Assembly: GCA_036897095.1 (NCBI GenBank)
Contig: JAYMSP010001357.1
Location: 1-33,021, forward strand
Source of the DNA: Plantago elongata
Lineage: Eukaryota; Streptophyta; Magnoliopsida; Lamiales; Plantaginaceae
Length of the DNA stretch: 33,021 nt
Direction of reading: 5' to 3'
Position numbers and translations under genes: made by a program. Positions within the stretch are counted from its first letter, which is position 1, and each line of letters starts with the position of its first letter. The notes under the pieces were generated by a model. That model was not told where the DNA came from, searched no databases, and saw only the letters and a list, made by a program, of their open reading frames with translations. Positions 9,324 through 19,460 of this stretch are shown here, in pieces.

Positions 9324-11707
9324 ATGGCGGACAGCAACAACAGCACCCAAGCACCACCACCACCATACCGCCTCAAAAAGACCATCACCGCCCACACACG
9401 CGCCATCTCCAGCGTGAAATTCTGCAAATCCGGCGACCTCTTCGCCTCCGCCTCACTCGACACCACCCTAATCGTCTACTCCACCCAAACCCTAGCCCCA
9501 ATCTGCCACCTCACCGGCCACACCGCCGGCGTCAACGATCTCTCCTGGTCCTCCGACTCCACCTACCTCTGCTCCGCCTCCGACGACTCCACCCTCCGCA
9601 TCTGGAACACTCGGATGGGCGAATGCCTCAAAATCCTCAAAGGACACACCACCTTCGTCTTCTGCGTCAATTTCAACCCCCAGTCCAATTTGGTCGTCTC
9701 GGGGAGCTTCGACGAGACGGTGAGGGTCTGGGATGTGACGAACGGGAGGGCCGTGCACGTGATCAAGGCGCATAGTATGCCGGTGACGGCGGTGAATTTT
9801 AACAAGGACGGGTCGCTGATTGTTTCGGGGAGTCATGATGGGACTTGTAAGATTTGGGAGGCGGAGAGTGGGCAGCTGCTTATGACGATGATTGATGATA
9901 AAGTGCCTGCGGTGTCGTTTGCTAAGTTTTCGCCCAACGGGAAGTTTGTTCTTGTTGGCAGGCTTGATGATTCACTTGTGAGTGGTTTGAATTCGTTTGT
10001 TGAGATTGTGCGTTCCCAGTTTTAGGAGATTGCGAGATAAGCTTAGCTCAAAACAGCTGCATTCTTAGTTTTAGGAGATTACTCGGTTAGCTTAGCTCAA
10101 ATCACCTGCTTTCTTAGTTTTAGGAGATTACTCGGTTAGCTTAACTCGATGAGCTGCATTGTTAGTTTTAGGAGATTACTCAGTTAGCTTAACTCAAATC
10201 AGCTGCATTCCTAGTTTTAGGATATTACTCGGGTAGCTTAACTCAATTCAGCTGCATTCCTAGTTTTAGGATATTACTCGGTTAGCTTAACTCAAATGAG
10301 CTGCATTCCTAGTGTTAGGACATTACTCTGCTAGCTTAGCTCAAATGAGCTGCATTCCTAGTTTTAGGAGATTACTCGGTTAGCTTAGCTCAAATGAGCT
10401 GCATTTCTAGTTTTAGGAGATTACTCGGTTAGCTTAACTCAAATCAGCTGCATTTCTAGTTTTAGGATGTTACTCGGTTAGCTTAGCTCAAATAAGCTGC
10501 ATTCCTAGTTTTAGGATGTTACTTGGTTAGCTTAACTCAAATAAGCTGAGCTTAGCTCAAAGCCTCAAATAAGCTGCATTCCTTGTTTTAGGATGTTACT
10601 CGGTTAGCTGAGCTCTAATAAGCTGCATTCGTAGTTTTAGGATATTACTCGAATAATTGAGCTCTAACAAGCTGCATTCATAGTTTCAGTATATTACTCG
10701 ATTAACTGAGCTTTAATAAGCTGCATTCCTAGTAATATAGTGTAGTATTAATTTGCAAGGCTGACGGTGAAGTGATAAAGAGTGTAAGGAAAGAAAAGTG
10801 AAGCAAGTTGAAATAAGCCCGGTTTTCTTGAATAGAGGTTTTTTCATTGTCTGAGCTAACGCCGAGGATGTCCGCGAGTCCTTTTTTTCCAATTGCTGTT
10901 TTTGGCTATTTGTTTATGGAAGTATCTAATTACGATTGTTGATGGTATTTGGTTCTGAGGTTGTGTTTGAGTGGCAGTAATTGTGGTCAGATTGGTGGTT
11001 GCATATTGGAAACTGGAAAGATTGGTTCTTTATTCATTTTTATGTTGGGAGGATGGAATGTGTAGGTTGATGAGCTGGGGTGATACTGTTGAGGGTTCTG
11101 GAGTAGGAACATATTGGAGTACAAGATAGGACTATATTCAAATTTCTACAACCTATCTTAGTACAGTAGCCATAATAATGTTGTGAGTTTTCAATGTTGA
11201 TGTTTATGTAAATGTAGTATTTAAGGATAGAAGAGTGAAGTGAGCTTGATCTCTGAAAGATATTTCATTTTATGTCCCTAGCCGCTGTCTGGGCTAGCTC
11301 TAAAGATTCTGAGAGCATAATTTATTTTCTGGATATTTAGGATTATTTGTTGATTTTGCTGTATTTCTTTTGTGGTGGCTCGTTTGAGTTTGTAACATTT
11401 CTGAATTTGTTGATTGCAGAATTTGTGGAACTATTCGACAGGAAAGATTTTGAAAATGTATAGCGGTCATGTGAACAGAGTATATTGCCTTCAAGCAACA
11501 TTTTCTGTCACGGGGGGCAAGTACATTGTCAGTGGATCAGAGGATCGTTGTGTATACATATGGGGCGTACAGGGTAAAAATTTGATTCAAAGACTCGAAG
11601 GGCATAATGATACTGTTATTTCTGTAACTTGTCATCCGTATGTGAACATGATAGTTTCGGCTGGCCTTGATAATGATCGGACACTGAGGGTCTGGGTTCA
11701 AGATTAA
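9324..11707 (+). CDS. WDR5: WDR5-type WD40 repeat protein (COMPASS H3K4 methyltransferase core subunit)
   Basis: Two exons, 9324-9977 and 11420-11707, join in phase 0 to 313 codons plus stop, close to the usual WDR5 length. WDR5 is a seven-bladed propeller that scaffolds COMPASS/SET1-type histone H3 Lys4 methyltransferases in the nucleus. Visible blades start near residues 20 (TITAHTRAISSVKF), 62 (LTGHTAGVNDLSWSSDS), 104 (LKGHTTFVFCVNFNPQSN), 146 (IKAHSMPVTAVNFNKDGS), 189 (MIDDKVPAVSFAKFSPNGK), 231 (YSGHVNRVYC..FSVTGGK) and 277 (LEGHNDTVISVTCHP). The signatures SASDDSTLRIW, SGSFDETVRVWD, SGSHDGTCKIW and SGSEDRCVYIW are the WD ends. FNPQSN and FSVTGGK are WDR5-specific, separating it from generic WD40 proteins. 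The start ATG follows an AAAAC-rich leader. The 1442-base intron carries a large minisatellite. Whether it is the WDR5a or WDR5b type cannot be settled here. Confidence 0.93.
10018..10730 (+). repeat. 49-bp minisatellite, about 14 copies, in the WDR5 intron
   Basis: Units start with AGTTTTAGGA at 10018, 10067, 10116, 10164, 10213, 10262, 10311, 10360, 10409, 10458, 10507, 10584, 10633 and 10682. The spacing is 49 bp except one 48 and one 77 (a 28-bp internal duplication at about 10548-10575). A typical unit continues ATTACTCGGTTAGCTTAGCT then CAAATGAGCTGCATTCCT. The array begins only 41 bases after the 5' splice site. The intron-retained reading frame ends in the first unit. Confidence 0.95.
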
Positions 11708-12184
11708 ATAATAATAAGTTCTTAGGATAGTATCATAGTAGTTGTATTTCACCTTAAACATTTTTGTCTTGTGAGAAGTTGAAAGAATAGGAATTCATAT
11801 TTGCACGTAGCAATAAAGCCTGCTGTGTGCTTAAAAGTAACTTGAAGTATCTTGCTCAATCTGGCATGGAGTCTTCTATTCTTCTTCGAAGATTTGTAAT
11901 CGAACAAGTGTTTTCTTTCCTTTTCTGTCCGATGTGTTAGTCAATGGTTTCGTGTCTTGAGATATTGCACCATTAGCAGAACACCAGATACTGAATCGTG
12001 CTTAAAACCGATAAGCAGATCTTCAAGAAACCGATTGATGTTCAGATTCCTGTTGTACTATAATTTTTTAACACTGAACAAGCAAAGAGATCATAATGTA
12101 TAACTCTTGAAAGAAAAGCTTGCAGTTTCAAGCTGTTTCTAATACTATAGAACCACATTAACATCACACATTCGTATGTAGCTT
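11708..12184. other. Convergent intergenic gap between WDR5 and the DUF868 gene
   Basis: 477 bases shared by the 3' ends of two genes that face each other. AATAAA at 11812-11817 is a likely poly(A) signal for WDR5, 105 bases after its stop. No open frame or RNA gene was recognised. Confidence 0.7.
11812..11817 (+). terminator. Putative poly(A) signal of WDR5
   Basis: AATAAA lies 105 bases downstream of the WDR5 stop codon, a normal distance for a plant 3' UTR. Confidence 0.5.
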
Positions 12185-13135
12185 CTAATCATTCTTCCAA
12201 GCACACAAAACCAAAGAAAACCCCTGAACCTGTAATCGTGATTCCTTAAATCTCTGCAAACCTGACCAGCCTGGCATGAACGGCTGATCGCTCCATGGCT
12301 TTTCTCCCTGAACACAAGTTCTAAACATGAAAATAGCGTGATCCATCACGTTACCGAAAAGCCAGCTGTGAACATCCCAGTAGACTTCAACCGGAAGTCC
12401 ATCAACTGAGACTGTATCATTACCCCTGAATTTCCACTTCAAGTGCATCACTCGCATCGCCATCTTGTTATCGATGTAAATCACCAGTGACTGATCATAA
12501 CTTTCATTTGTATCGTGCTCGATTCTTATGTCATGTAACTCTCCCTTGTCGCAAAACTGTGCTTTCGAAACATATAGTCTCTTGCCAAAAACGTTCTCTC
12601 TTTTAGAAACAAAAGTTGATGCTGGAACACGAGGGGCTGAACTTGAAATGAAACTAACCTTCTTGTAGGCTTCAGTCTTCAAATCTCCAAGAAGCAAGCA
12701 CAATTCTTGATTCAGCACAACCGCAACGTAGAATCCTTCAGCCGGTTCCGGCCCAGAGCCAAACTTAGCACAGGAGAAATCCCAGTAAAACTCAACTTTC
12801 TTGGAACCTACAGCTACATGCTTGAACCCCTTTCTCCTGGAGAACAGCCACAGCTTGATGTCGATTTTGCAAAGGCACACGCTCTTCGAATTCTCGATAC
12901 TCATGCTGAGACCTTGCCCCATAAGTTGCTTGATCCATGTCACAGTGATGAAGCCAGAAAGGAGCAGACTTTCATACTGGTAAACACATGTGACTACATT
13001 TTGAGCAACTGATCTGCTTGGAGTTGATGATAATGATGCTGATGATGAAGAATCAGCTATTTGCACACCCGTCTCACCAAAACATGAAGGAAATTCCTTC
13101 ATTATTTGTACCATGATCAGTTCTTGAACATTCAC
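12185..13135 (-). CDS. DUF868 family protein
   Basis: Single-exon 316-residue plant protein of the DUF868 family, whose biochemical role is unknown. Family wording is clear: QNVVTCVYQ near residue 45, then ITVTWIKQLMGQGLSMSI, KIDIKLWLFSRRKGFKHV, KKVEFYWDFSCAKFGSGPEP, EGFYVAVV, LLLGDL, the mid-region KRENVFGKRLYVSKAQF, HDIRIEHD, MRVMHLKWKFRGNDTV, GLPVEVYWDVHSWLF, and near the end PGWSGLQRFKESRLQVQGFSLVLCAWKND. A Ser-rich stretch (SSSSASLSSTPSRS) at about residues 29-42 precedes the domain. There is no signal peptide or membrane segment. Full length matches the family. It converges with WDR5. A shorter start at MVQIMKEFPS or MKEFPS is possible. TATA-like words occur at 13158-13168 and 13193-13204 (minus-strand sense), not confirmed. 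Confidence 0.93.
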   Translation of the reverse strand: MNVQELIMVQIMKEFPSCFGETGVQIADSSSSASLSSTPSRSVAQNVVTCVYQYESLLLSGFITVTWIKQLMGQGLSMSIENSKSVCLCKIDIKLWLFSRRKGFKHVAVGSKKVEFYWDFSCAKFGSGPEPAEGFYVAVVLNQELCLLLGDLKTEAYKKVSFISSSAPRVPASTFVSKRENVFGKRLYVSKAQFCDKGELHDIRIEHDTNESYDQSLVIYIDNKMAMRVMHLKWKFRGNDTVSVDGLPVEVYWDVHSWLFGNVMDHAIFMFRTCVQGEKPWSDQPFMPGWSGLQRFKESRLQVQGFSLVLCAWKND

Positions 13136-14280
13136 AATATGCTAAACAAACATGAATTTATATATATTCTGGTGTGGTTTAAGGTTTTAGTAGGATATAT
13201 AGATAAGAATTCATTTGAATGTGATGAAGAAACAAAATGGATGAATTAAAATTGCAGTTGGTCATTGCGGGAGATGGCATTTATTATAAAGAAGGAGGCT
13301 AATTGGCCCTCACATTTTGGTTCTTTGCTGTACATCAATGTCACTCATGAGTGCAAGAAATCAATTATTAGGCTCTTCCATAGCAAATTGTTACATCTTT
13401 AAATATATAACTAATCTTGATAGATTAAGCAACATAGTATTAGTCTAGTCTGTTTTATATTATCAACTGGAGTGTTGTCAACATGAATCATCATCTTTTA
13501 GGGATCCCTAGCTAGTTCATAATTGTGTTTTGTATAATACAATGGAGCCTACAACGTACATATTAAGTGCGACAATGAATTTTAAGATGTCGTATGAGGT
13601 CCAAATTTTCAAACTTCAATTATATAGCCATTTAATTAGGAAATTGTTGGACGATAGTGTATATATATTATCTTTTTAATTATCCTAATGTTTTTGAAAG
13701 ATTTCTTCGATACTGCAGATAACAATTACGCTAGCCTACTACTCATGCCCGCCAAAAAATACATAAATTTAACCTTTGAAAATCAATATAAACCTAAAGC
13801 ATGAACAATTTTGAATCTTTTGACACAAGCCACATGCAGCACATCTTTTACCCTCCCCCTTTTGCTTGTATCTGATAATATAATAATTACTTCTACGTGT
13901 TATGGGTGAATATACCGAAATTCAAATAAGAAAATGATGAAAAAGTATGGGACCATATTGTTTTAAGCTTATAAAAGTTTCAAAGATATTTATTTCCAGC
14001 GCCCCTTAATAGGTTCGAAATTGTAATTGAATGCTCACACCAAGTTGGAAAGTGATATATCACGTCACAATTCAAAGCATCCCAAATTTTGGTGATTTAG
14101 CTCTATATTTAAGATAATCGATACAAATACGAGCCTATATTGATAGATACAATTCTAATTCCGAGGAATGACTTGATTCGAACAAGAAAGTGTTTGAGGG
14201 TTCAACTTCGCCAACTACAAAAGTATTACTAGTCAGTTCGTTTCGTTTCGTTGAGTTGAGTTGTATTCCGATTTTATCAA
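13136..14280. other. Intergenic, upstream of the DUF868 gene
   Basis: AT-rich DNA of 1.1 kb that must contain the DUF868 promoter at its left end. TATA-like words on the minus strand sit within 80 bases of the start codon. A TTCGTTTCGTTTCGTTGAG-like short repeat occurs at 14238-14257. No gene, RNA or transposon end was recognised. Confidence 0.55.
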
Positions 14281-14438
14281 GGGGTTGATTGGCATGGCAC
14301 TTAAATGACAATTTGAATGTGATTTTGGTGAAATTGTATTTGGAATGAAATTGAAATGGGGTATTTAAAGTGTATTTTAGGCCAAATCACTATTTATCGA
14401 GCCAAATGGAGCGATTTGAGTGCCGTGCCAATCAGCCC
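14281..14438 (+). mobile_element. MITE, family 1, copy A (158 bp)
   Basis: Terminal inverted repeats: left GGGGTTGATTGGCATGGCAC, right end (reverse complement) GGGCTGATTGGCACGGCACT, about 26 bp with few mismatches. The body includes TTTAAAGTGTATTTTAGGCC and CACTATTTATCGAGCCAAAT. It has no coding capacity. Its reverse complement is nearly the same as copy D at 29092-29250. Target duplication is unclear, so superfamily (Tourist/PIF-like or other) is not assigned. Confidence 0.85.
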
Positions 14439-14881
14439 AAAATGATTGTTTCATATACTCTATGAGCTGGTTCGTTGGCATAACTCATGGAGTTCTGGTG
14501 TCTTGCTTGTATGGACGAAAGGAATGTAAGATTTGCACATCTTGTTACAGAAGCCTGGCATGACAGTATCTAATTATGACATTTGTTCTCAACCCACTAG
14601 ACAGGGAACCTTAATTTGCATCGAAAGTCTTCATTCTTAAGCATACATTCTTTGCCCTAATCATTTAGAGTAATCCATAAGCTGGTGCAAAAAGGCTTTA
14701 AGGTTTTGGAATAATTATGCTTTTCCAAGCCTAGATTATAAGTTTATAACATTCAATTTCGAAAAATCATGCTAAATTTGTGAAGTGTATGGAACAACTT
14801 GGCATGTGGGTAGTTATTACTACTTCTTCAATGGACCTATATTGAAAGATATGTCAAAATGTCGAGTGACAATATCATATA

Positions 14882-15028
14882 GGGGCTGATTGGTATAGAA
14901 TTTGAATGAGCATTTGGATGAATTTTAGTGAAATTGAGTTTGAAATGGAATTAAAATGGGGATATTTAAAGTGTATTTTATACTAACAAGTCAAATGAAC
15001 CGATTACAATTATTTTCGAAAAAGCCCC
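14882..15028 (+). mobile_element. MITE, family 1, copy B (decayed right end)
   Basis: The left end GGGGCTGATTGGTATAGAAT and body (GGATATTTAAAGTGTATTTT) match copy A. The right inverted end is degraded to AAGCCCC. A trinucleotide ATA flanks both sides, a possible 3-bp target duplication. Confidence 0.7.
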
Positions 15029-15865
15029 ATACTACCATGGATAGTTGGATTGCATATCATAATGGCTTTGGAGTTGGAATCTCAGTACTCTCAGACTAGC
15101 TAGTACAAGTGAGTCATACATGTAGTACTGACATTGTCGATTAGATTCATTAAATCGATTCGGATTCGTCCATATCCATATCAATTGGGACCCGAGTTTG
15201 ATCCCATTAAAATCCAAATATCCAATCACTCATAATTAGAAATGGTTCTTCCGTGAAATCGTATAGTTTCAATCTAGATTTACTTTGAAACCAACATATA
15301 ATATCAATGTAACATTTTAAATATATTTCAGAATTTTTGTTGTGCATCTTAACAATTAGTACTTGGTGCGCGCTAAAAGAATAATAGATACGCTCCATTG
15401 TGGATCTTGATATGGATTGATTAAGGTGAGGATCTAAACCCCTCAATCCGTTTTGGATTCATAAAATTAGTAGGTTTTGAGTCATTATTTAGTATGATCA
15501 ATTGCAATTTGATTCAAATTATAGTGCTTGTATGGTAAGCAATCAAAATCGTCAAAATCTAGTTTAAAATATCTATTTTAATTTAATTTTTATAATTTTA
15601 ATCGTGCTTATTAAAGAGTTTACTAATTTTTATTTATGATAATGTTCTAGATAGGTTCCAAATAAGTAGCAGGCTTAATACCAAAAGGCCCATGTTAATT
15701 GGGCCTTCATTCGAGTTAAACATGGGCCGCCCGTCCTCTTAAATCCATTCTATCCCAGAAGACCCCATTTCAACTAATGATCCATCGTCCATTATCATCA
15801 GATACAATCCAACAAGACATATACAGTCACAGTACTTGTAGCACTCCTCATATCGCATATCATAG
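15029..15865. other. Intergenic between MITE B and the hAT element
   Basis: No gene supported. AT-rich, except for a cluster of GGCCCA/TGGGCC words at 15685-15728 (annotated separately) and the 8-bp hAT target site at its right end. Confidence 0.55.
15685..15728. promoter_or_regulatory. Orphan cluster of Site II-like TGGGCC/GGCCCA motifs
   Basis: AAGGCCCA (15685-15692) and TGGGCCTT (15700-15707) form an 8-bp perfect inverted repeat with a 7-base spacer. A third TGGGCC is at 15723-15728. Such motifs are bound by TCP factors in promoters of plant growth genes and also occur in the RPS18 promoter here, but no gene adjoins this cluster. Confidence 0.4.
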
Positions 15866-17225
15866 TAGGGCTGTTCATTTTGGTAACGGTATACCGTACT
15901 GTACCGTACCGAAAATTAAAAATTAAAATTTTCGGTAATAATATTATAGTAAATTGAAGATCGAACCGAAAACATATTTCGGTTCGATAGTGTATTGAAA
16001 TATTTCGGTATAGGTTGGGTCGGAAAAAACCGGAAAAGGTGATACATTCCAAATTTTCAACTTTCAGGTTTTATGATATCCATCAGAACCTGCTCTCAAT
16101 TCATACTAATATGTAGGAAGTCATTAACAGTCTTTTCATTAGCAAGCATAAACAGTTTCAAAATCACAAATTGCTCCAAAATGTGAAATAAACAAACTAG
16201 GCCGTAGCAGCTGTACCACCATTCCTAAGTTCTGTAACTTCATCTTCTTTCTCTTCGTCTACATCATCAATCAATTGCTTACGTCTTTTTAAATTTAAAT
16301 CAGTCGAACCCATTTAATTTCTGAAATTAAAAGTAAACAAAACTATTAATATTGAACTTAAAAGCATAAGAGATTATGAGTGAAAAAAAAACAAAACTCT
16401 TTCTTTTACAAGTTACAACAACAGCAATAATAAAAAACTTTAAACACACTAACATTATAACACAGTACACAGAGCACACACGCCATTACTCAATTTACTT
16501 GTTTTATATACTACTAGGCTACTACTGCTAATTAAGTACTAAGTTAGACACTTATGGGCCGGTTTGTATGGTCATCTCCCCACTCAAATCGAATATTTTA
16601 TAAAAATAATTTAATTTTAATTAAAAAATACTACTCAAATTTTATCTCAATTAGTCCATTAGTATCTTGTTAACTGTATACTACTTAATTCCTAACATTT
16701 TAATTTTTTTGTAGTTTATAATTCCTAATTTAGTCCAATACTCCAATTATGAATACCTCTCAACAAACCAGGTATAGTAATGTACTGTAGAGACAAATAA
16801 GAGAAGTAGATTGTTGTAAAGATAGAATGCCTAAGGATCGACGAATGGAGAAAAGAGAGAAGATCGACGGTCAGACTTCGGAGAACTGAGAAAAGATGAA
16901 GATCGACGGCCGAAGTATATTGTGAGAGTGAATTTTGGGGATTTAGGAAGTCAGTGTTAGTATATATATTTAGGGTTATAATAAGATTTAAGGAAATTGC
17001 AAATTAACCCCCACTATCTTATCTAATTGCACAAATATTAGTAGTTTTTGAAACTTTCGGTTCTCGGTACATTACCGGAAAAAATCGGTATTGTACAGAA
17101 ATATACCGAAAACTGAAATCGTAAAATATACCGTGTCGAAAACCAAACCCTTTTTTTCCGGTACGATTTTTCGATTCGGTTCCGGTTCGGTTTTTTCAAT
17201 TTTTTCGATTTTTTGAACATCCCTA
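15866..17225. mobile_element. hAT-type DNA transposon, internally deleted, 1360 bp
   Basis: Ends are TAGGGCTGTTCA (left) and, as reverse complement of the right end, TAGGGATGTTCA: typical short hAT terminal inverted repeats. They are flanked by 8-bp duplications TATCATAG (15858-15865) and TATTATAG (17226-17233), 7 of 8 matching, as expected for hAT. Subterminal regions are dense in ACCGAAA/TTTCGGT/CCGGTA words (15885-16035 and 17055-17190), the usual transposase-binding clusters. The interior holds only a 38-codon remnant on the minus strand, so the copy is non-autonomous. Confidence 0.88.
16197..16313 (-). pseudogene. Remnant N-terminus of a hAT transposase
   Basis: A 38-codon frame starting MGSTDLNLKRRKQLIDD, then acidic/Lys-rich, ending in TAG. 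It sits inside the hAT element, reading toward the left end. Plant hAT transposases often begin with a short charged leader before a BED zinc finger. Here no BED finger, catalytic region or hAT dimerisation domain follows, so the gene is lost. Assignment rests on position and composition, with no direct domain match. Confidence 0.5.
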
Positions 17226-17275
17226 TATTATAGGGAGGGTTGCATCACGGTAATCACTTGAAAAACGATCATCAT

Positions 17276-17527
17276 GGAGTTGATTGGCATGCGACTTAAA
17301 TGCCCCGATTTAAATACATGAATAGTGATCGGAATTGTAGTGGGATTGTTAAAATTGTGTTTGATATAGAATTGTAATTGGATAGGGTATTATAGGTTTG
17401 TTATATAGGTGGAGAAAAATGTTACTACTGTAGAGCCATTTCAATCTTCGACATTTAAATGACATAACAAATATAAAATCCCAAGTAGCATTCAAATGAG
17501 CATTTGGATGCTACTCTAATCAACCTC
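17276..17527 (+). mobile_element. MITE, family 1-related, copy C (252 bp)
   Basis: The left end GGAGTTGATTGGCATGCGAC and right end (reverse complement) GAGGTTGATTAGAGTAGCAT form inverted termini like those of copies A, B and D, with ACTTAAATG / ATCCAAATG continuing. The interior is longer and different from A, so this is a subfamily. It sits 43 bases beyond the right target duplication of the hAT element. Confidence 0.7.
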
Positions 17528-19460
17528 TATATTATGTGCACTTTATAATACAATAAAAACTATATTATATGCACATTATAATATTATATTATATTTTTAA
17601 AAAATATATATTATGTGTATATTATTATACATTTTTGCTATATAATACCGAGAACTGGACAAAAAAAAATAGTTAGTTGCTATTTGTCCATTCACTCCCA
17701 AATCGGTCGGCGGCTCAACTTTTCCCATATTATACTTTTGTTTAATTGGGTAATGAAATATTCTGCATATCATGATCAGGCATAAATAAATATTACTTAT
17801 GTACTAACCAAACACTAATCCTCAATTAGTTTACTCTGACATTAAGTTTATTTGGTTATGCCTGATTCAATGCAAAAGCCACACGTGATGTTTTGTAATA
17901 GGACGCCGACGGATATTCTAGATAGAAGCACGGATATTTGTTGAGTTAATTACACTAATGTTAAGTGTCATTATTTGAAAAAATTATCACTTGTTAACCG
18001 TACTTTGGAAATTATTGTCACTATCTTTGATATGTTCATATGACACGAATGGCAAACGTGGCATGTGTTGCAATCTTTCAATTATTTTATTTTTAAGCAA
18101 GTCTTTCAATTATGTTTTATTGATATGCATAGTGTATATTCATCGCGATTTAATTAGTATAAACTTATGTGAGGAACGGTATATAATTGATAATAACGAA
18201 CATTATAATGTTAATTTGCAATTAGACATATGATGTTATAATTTCTTGTAGTTAAGTGTCATGTAAAAACAATTGAAATGGATCGAATACCTGCAGCAAA
18301 ATAAGGTAAACCATCATCACAAGGTTCTTGTTAAGAAGAGACTTCATGATCAATGTTTTTGTGTAGTTGAAACGTTGCCATTTGATTTCACTTTACGATT
18401 TGCAAAAAGACCTACACATACCAACATTTATCATCATGCATGTGACATGGTGCAACATCTTAAATTTCACAACTAACATCTCTTGCTTGAAGTTGTTAAA
18501 CTTGAACAAACCGTGTCATATGGACTGTAGTCATCTTCGGAAGATTAGACAAATGTAACCATTATACCACAGAGTCTAATCTCTTGAGATTGTAAATTTT
18601 ATTTGTGCATATAATTTTATTAATATATATGTAGGTTTTAAAATCTATCAAATTTTTTTATGAAAACTCCGATTAGAGCAATCAGTAGAGTTAAGAAATA
18701 TATATCATATACTGTATTAATTATAGAATCTATTAAATGTTCGAGGTGAATAAGGGCGGTTATTGTATGAAAACATACCAATTATAAATAATTGAATTGA
18801 TTTCGGAAAATATACCTAATATATTCATCCACACCATTAAAATATTGTTACAATGAAATTGATTTGATTGATTGCAAATTAGAACCCGTGGTCAATTAAA
18901 ATATGGTAATTGTTAATTAAATCCTCTACGCAATTTAGTTATGTTTAAGTATGAAAAAAAAAGCGGGTGATATACGAAGCCTGTTGGAGAAGCATTCGAT
19001 TATTTTCTCAATGGACACATGATCCCGTGATTATAATCGCTAGCTAAACGGTTATGATTTATGAATTTACCTATCGACAAGAACACTTTGGACCAATTAG
19101 ACTTTATCCTATGCAGAGACATCATTATGAAATTTGTTGTAAGAATTATACATTAAATACGATGATATATAACTGTAATTGTGGTGTAGATGTATAAATA
19201 TTAGGATGAAAGTAGTAATTAACAGTCTATGTTATTAAACATATTTATACTTATCAATAAAGGAAGAGAGAAAATTAAATGGAGAGATTCCATCTTCAAG
19301 TCCTTTTAAAAATCATTAGGACTGGTCGAAATCGATTTAGTTACCATAGGAAAAAAACAAAGGAAAATATGGCATACTCGAACACATGCCATACCATTGT
19401 TACAAGAATCAACTAGAACATTTTATGATTAAGTTAGTAAAAACAACATATTTTCCAGCA
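17528..19460. other. Intergenic desert
   Basis: 1.9 kb of AT-rich DNA, including a TATATTATG/ATTATATT low-complexity patch at 17528-17640. Short open frames at 17991-18233 and 18273-18558 show no family wording, no splice-joined extension and no codon-use signal. No RNA gene was recognised. Confidence 0.55.

Noticed and set aside
9492-9836. Minus-strand open frames across WDR5 exon 1
   Set aside because: Antisense shadows of a GC-rich coding exon.
10018-10730. Regular repeats considered as a CRISPR array
   Set aside because: Units are contiguous with no unique spacers, and the DNA is a plant nuclear intron; this is a minisatellite.
12707-13012. Plus-strand open frame of 101 codons
   Set aside because: It lies wholly within the DUF868 gene on the opposite strand, which has strong family wording; this is an antisense shadow.
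15798-16052. Minus-strand 84-codon frame containing YGTVRYTVTKMNSP-like wording
   Set aside because: It crosses the left end of the hAT element and is produced by the subterminal ACCGTACCGAAA repeats; no protein family.
18273-18558. Overlapping open frames near 18.3-18.5 kb
   Set aside because: No motif, no splice-extended exon, AT-rich composition like the flanks.
18541-18595. Possible tRNA-like segment (ACCATTATACCACAGAGTC)
   Set aside because: No T-loop GGTTCGAAT-type sequence and no cloverleaf could be drawn; no tRNA or rRNA gene was found anywhere in the window.
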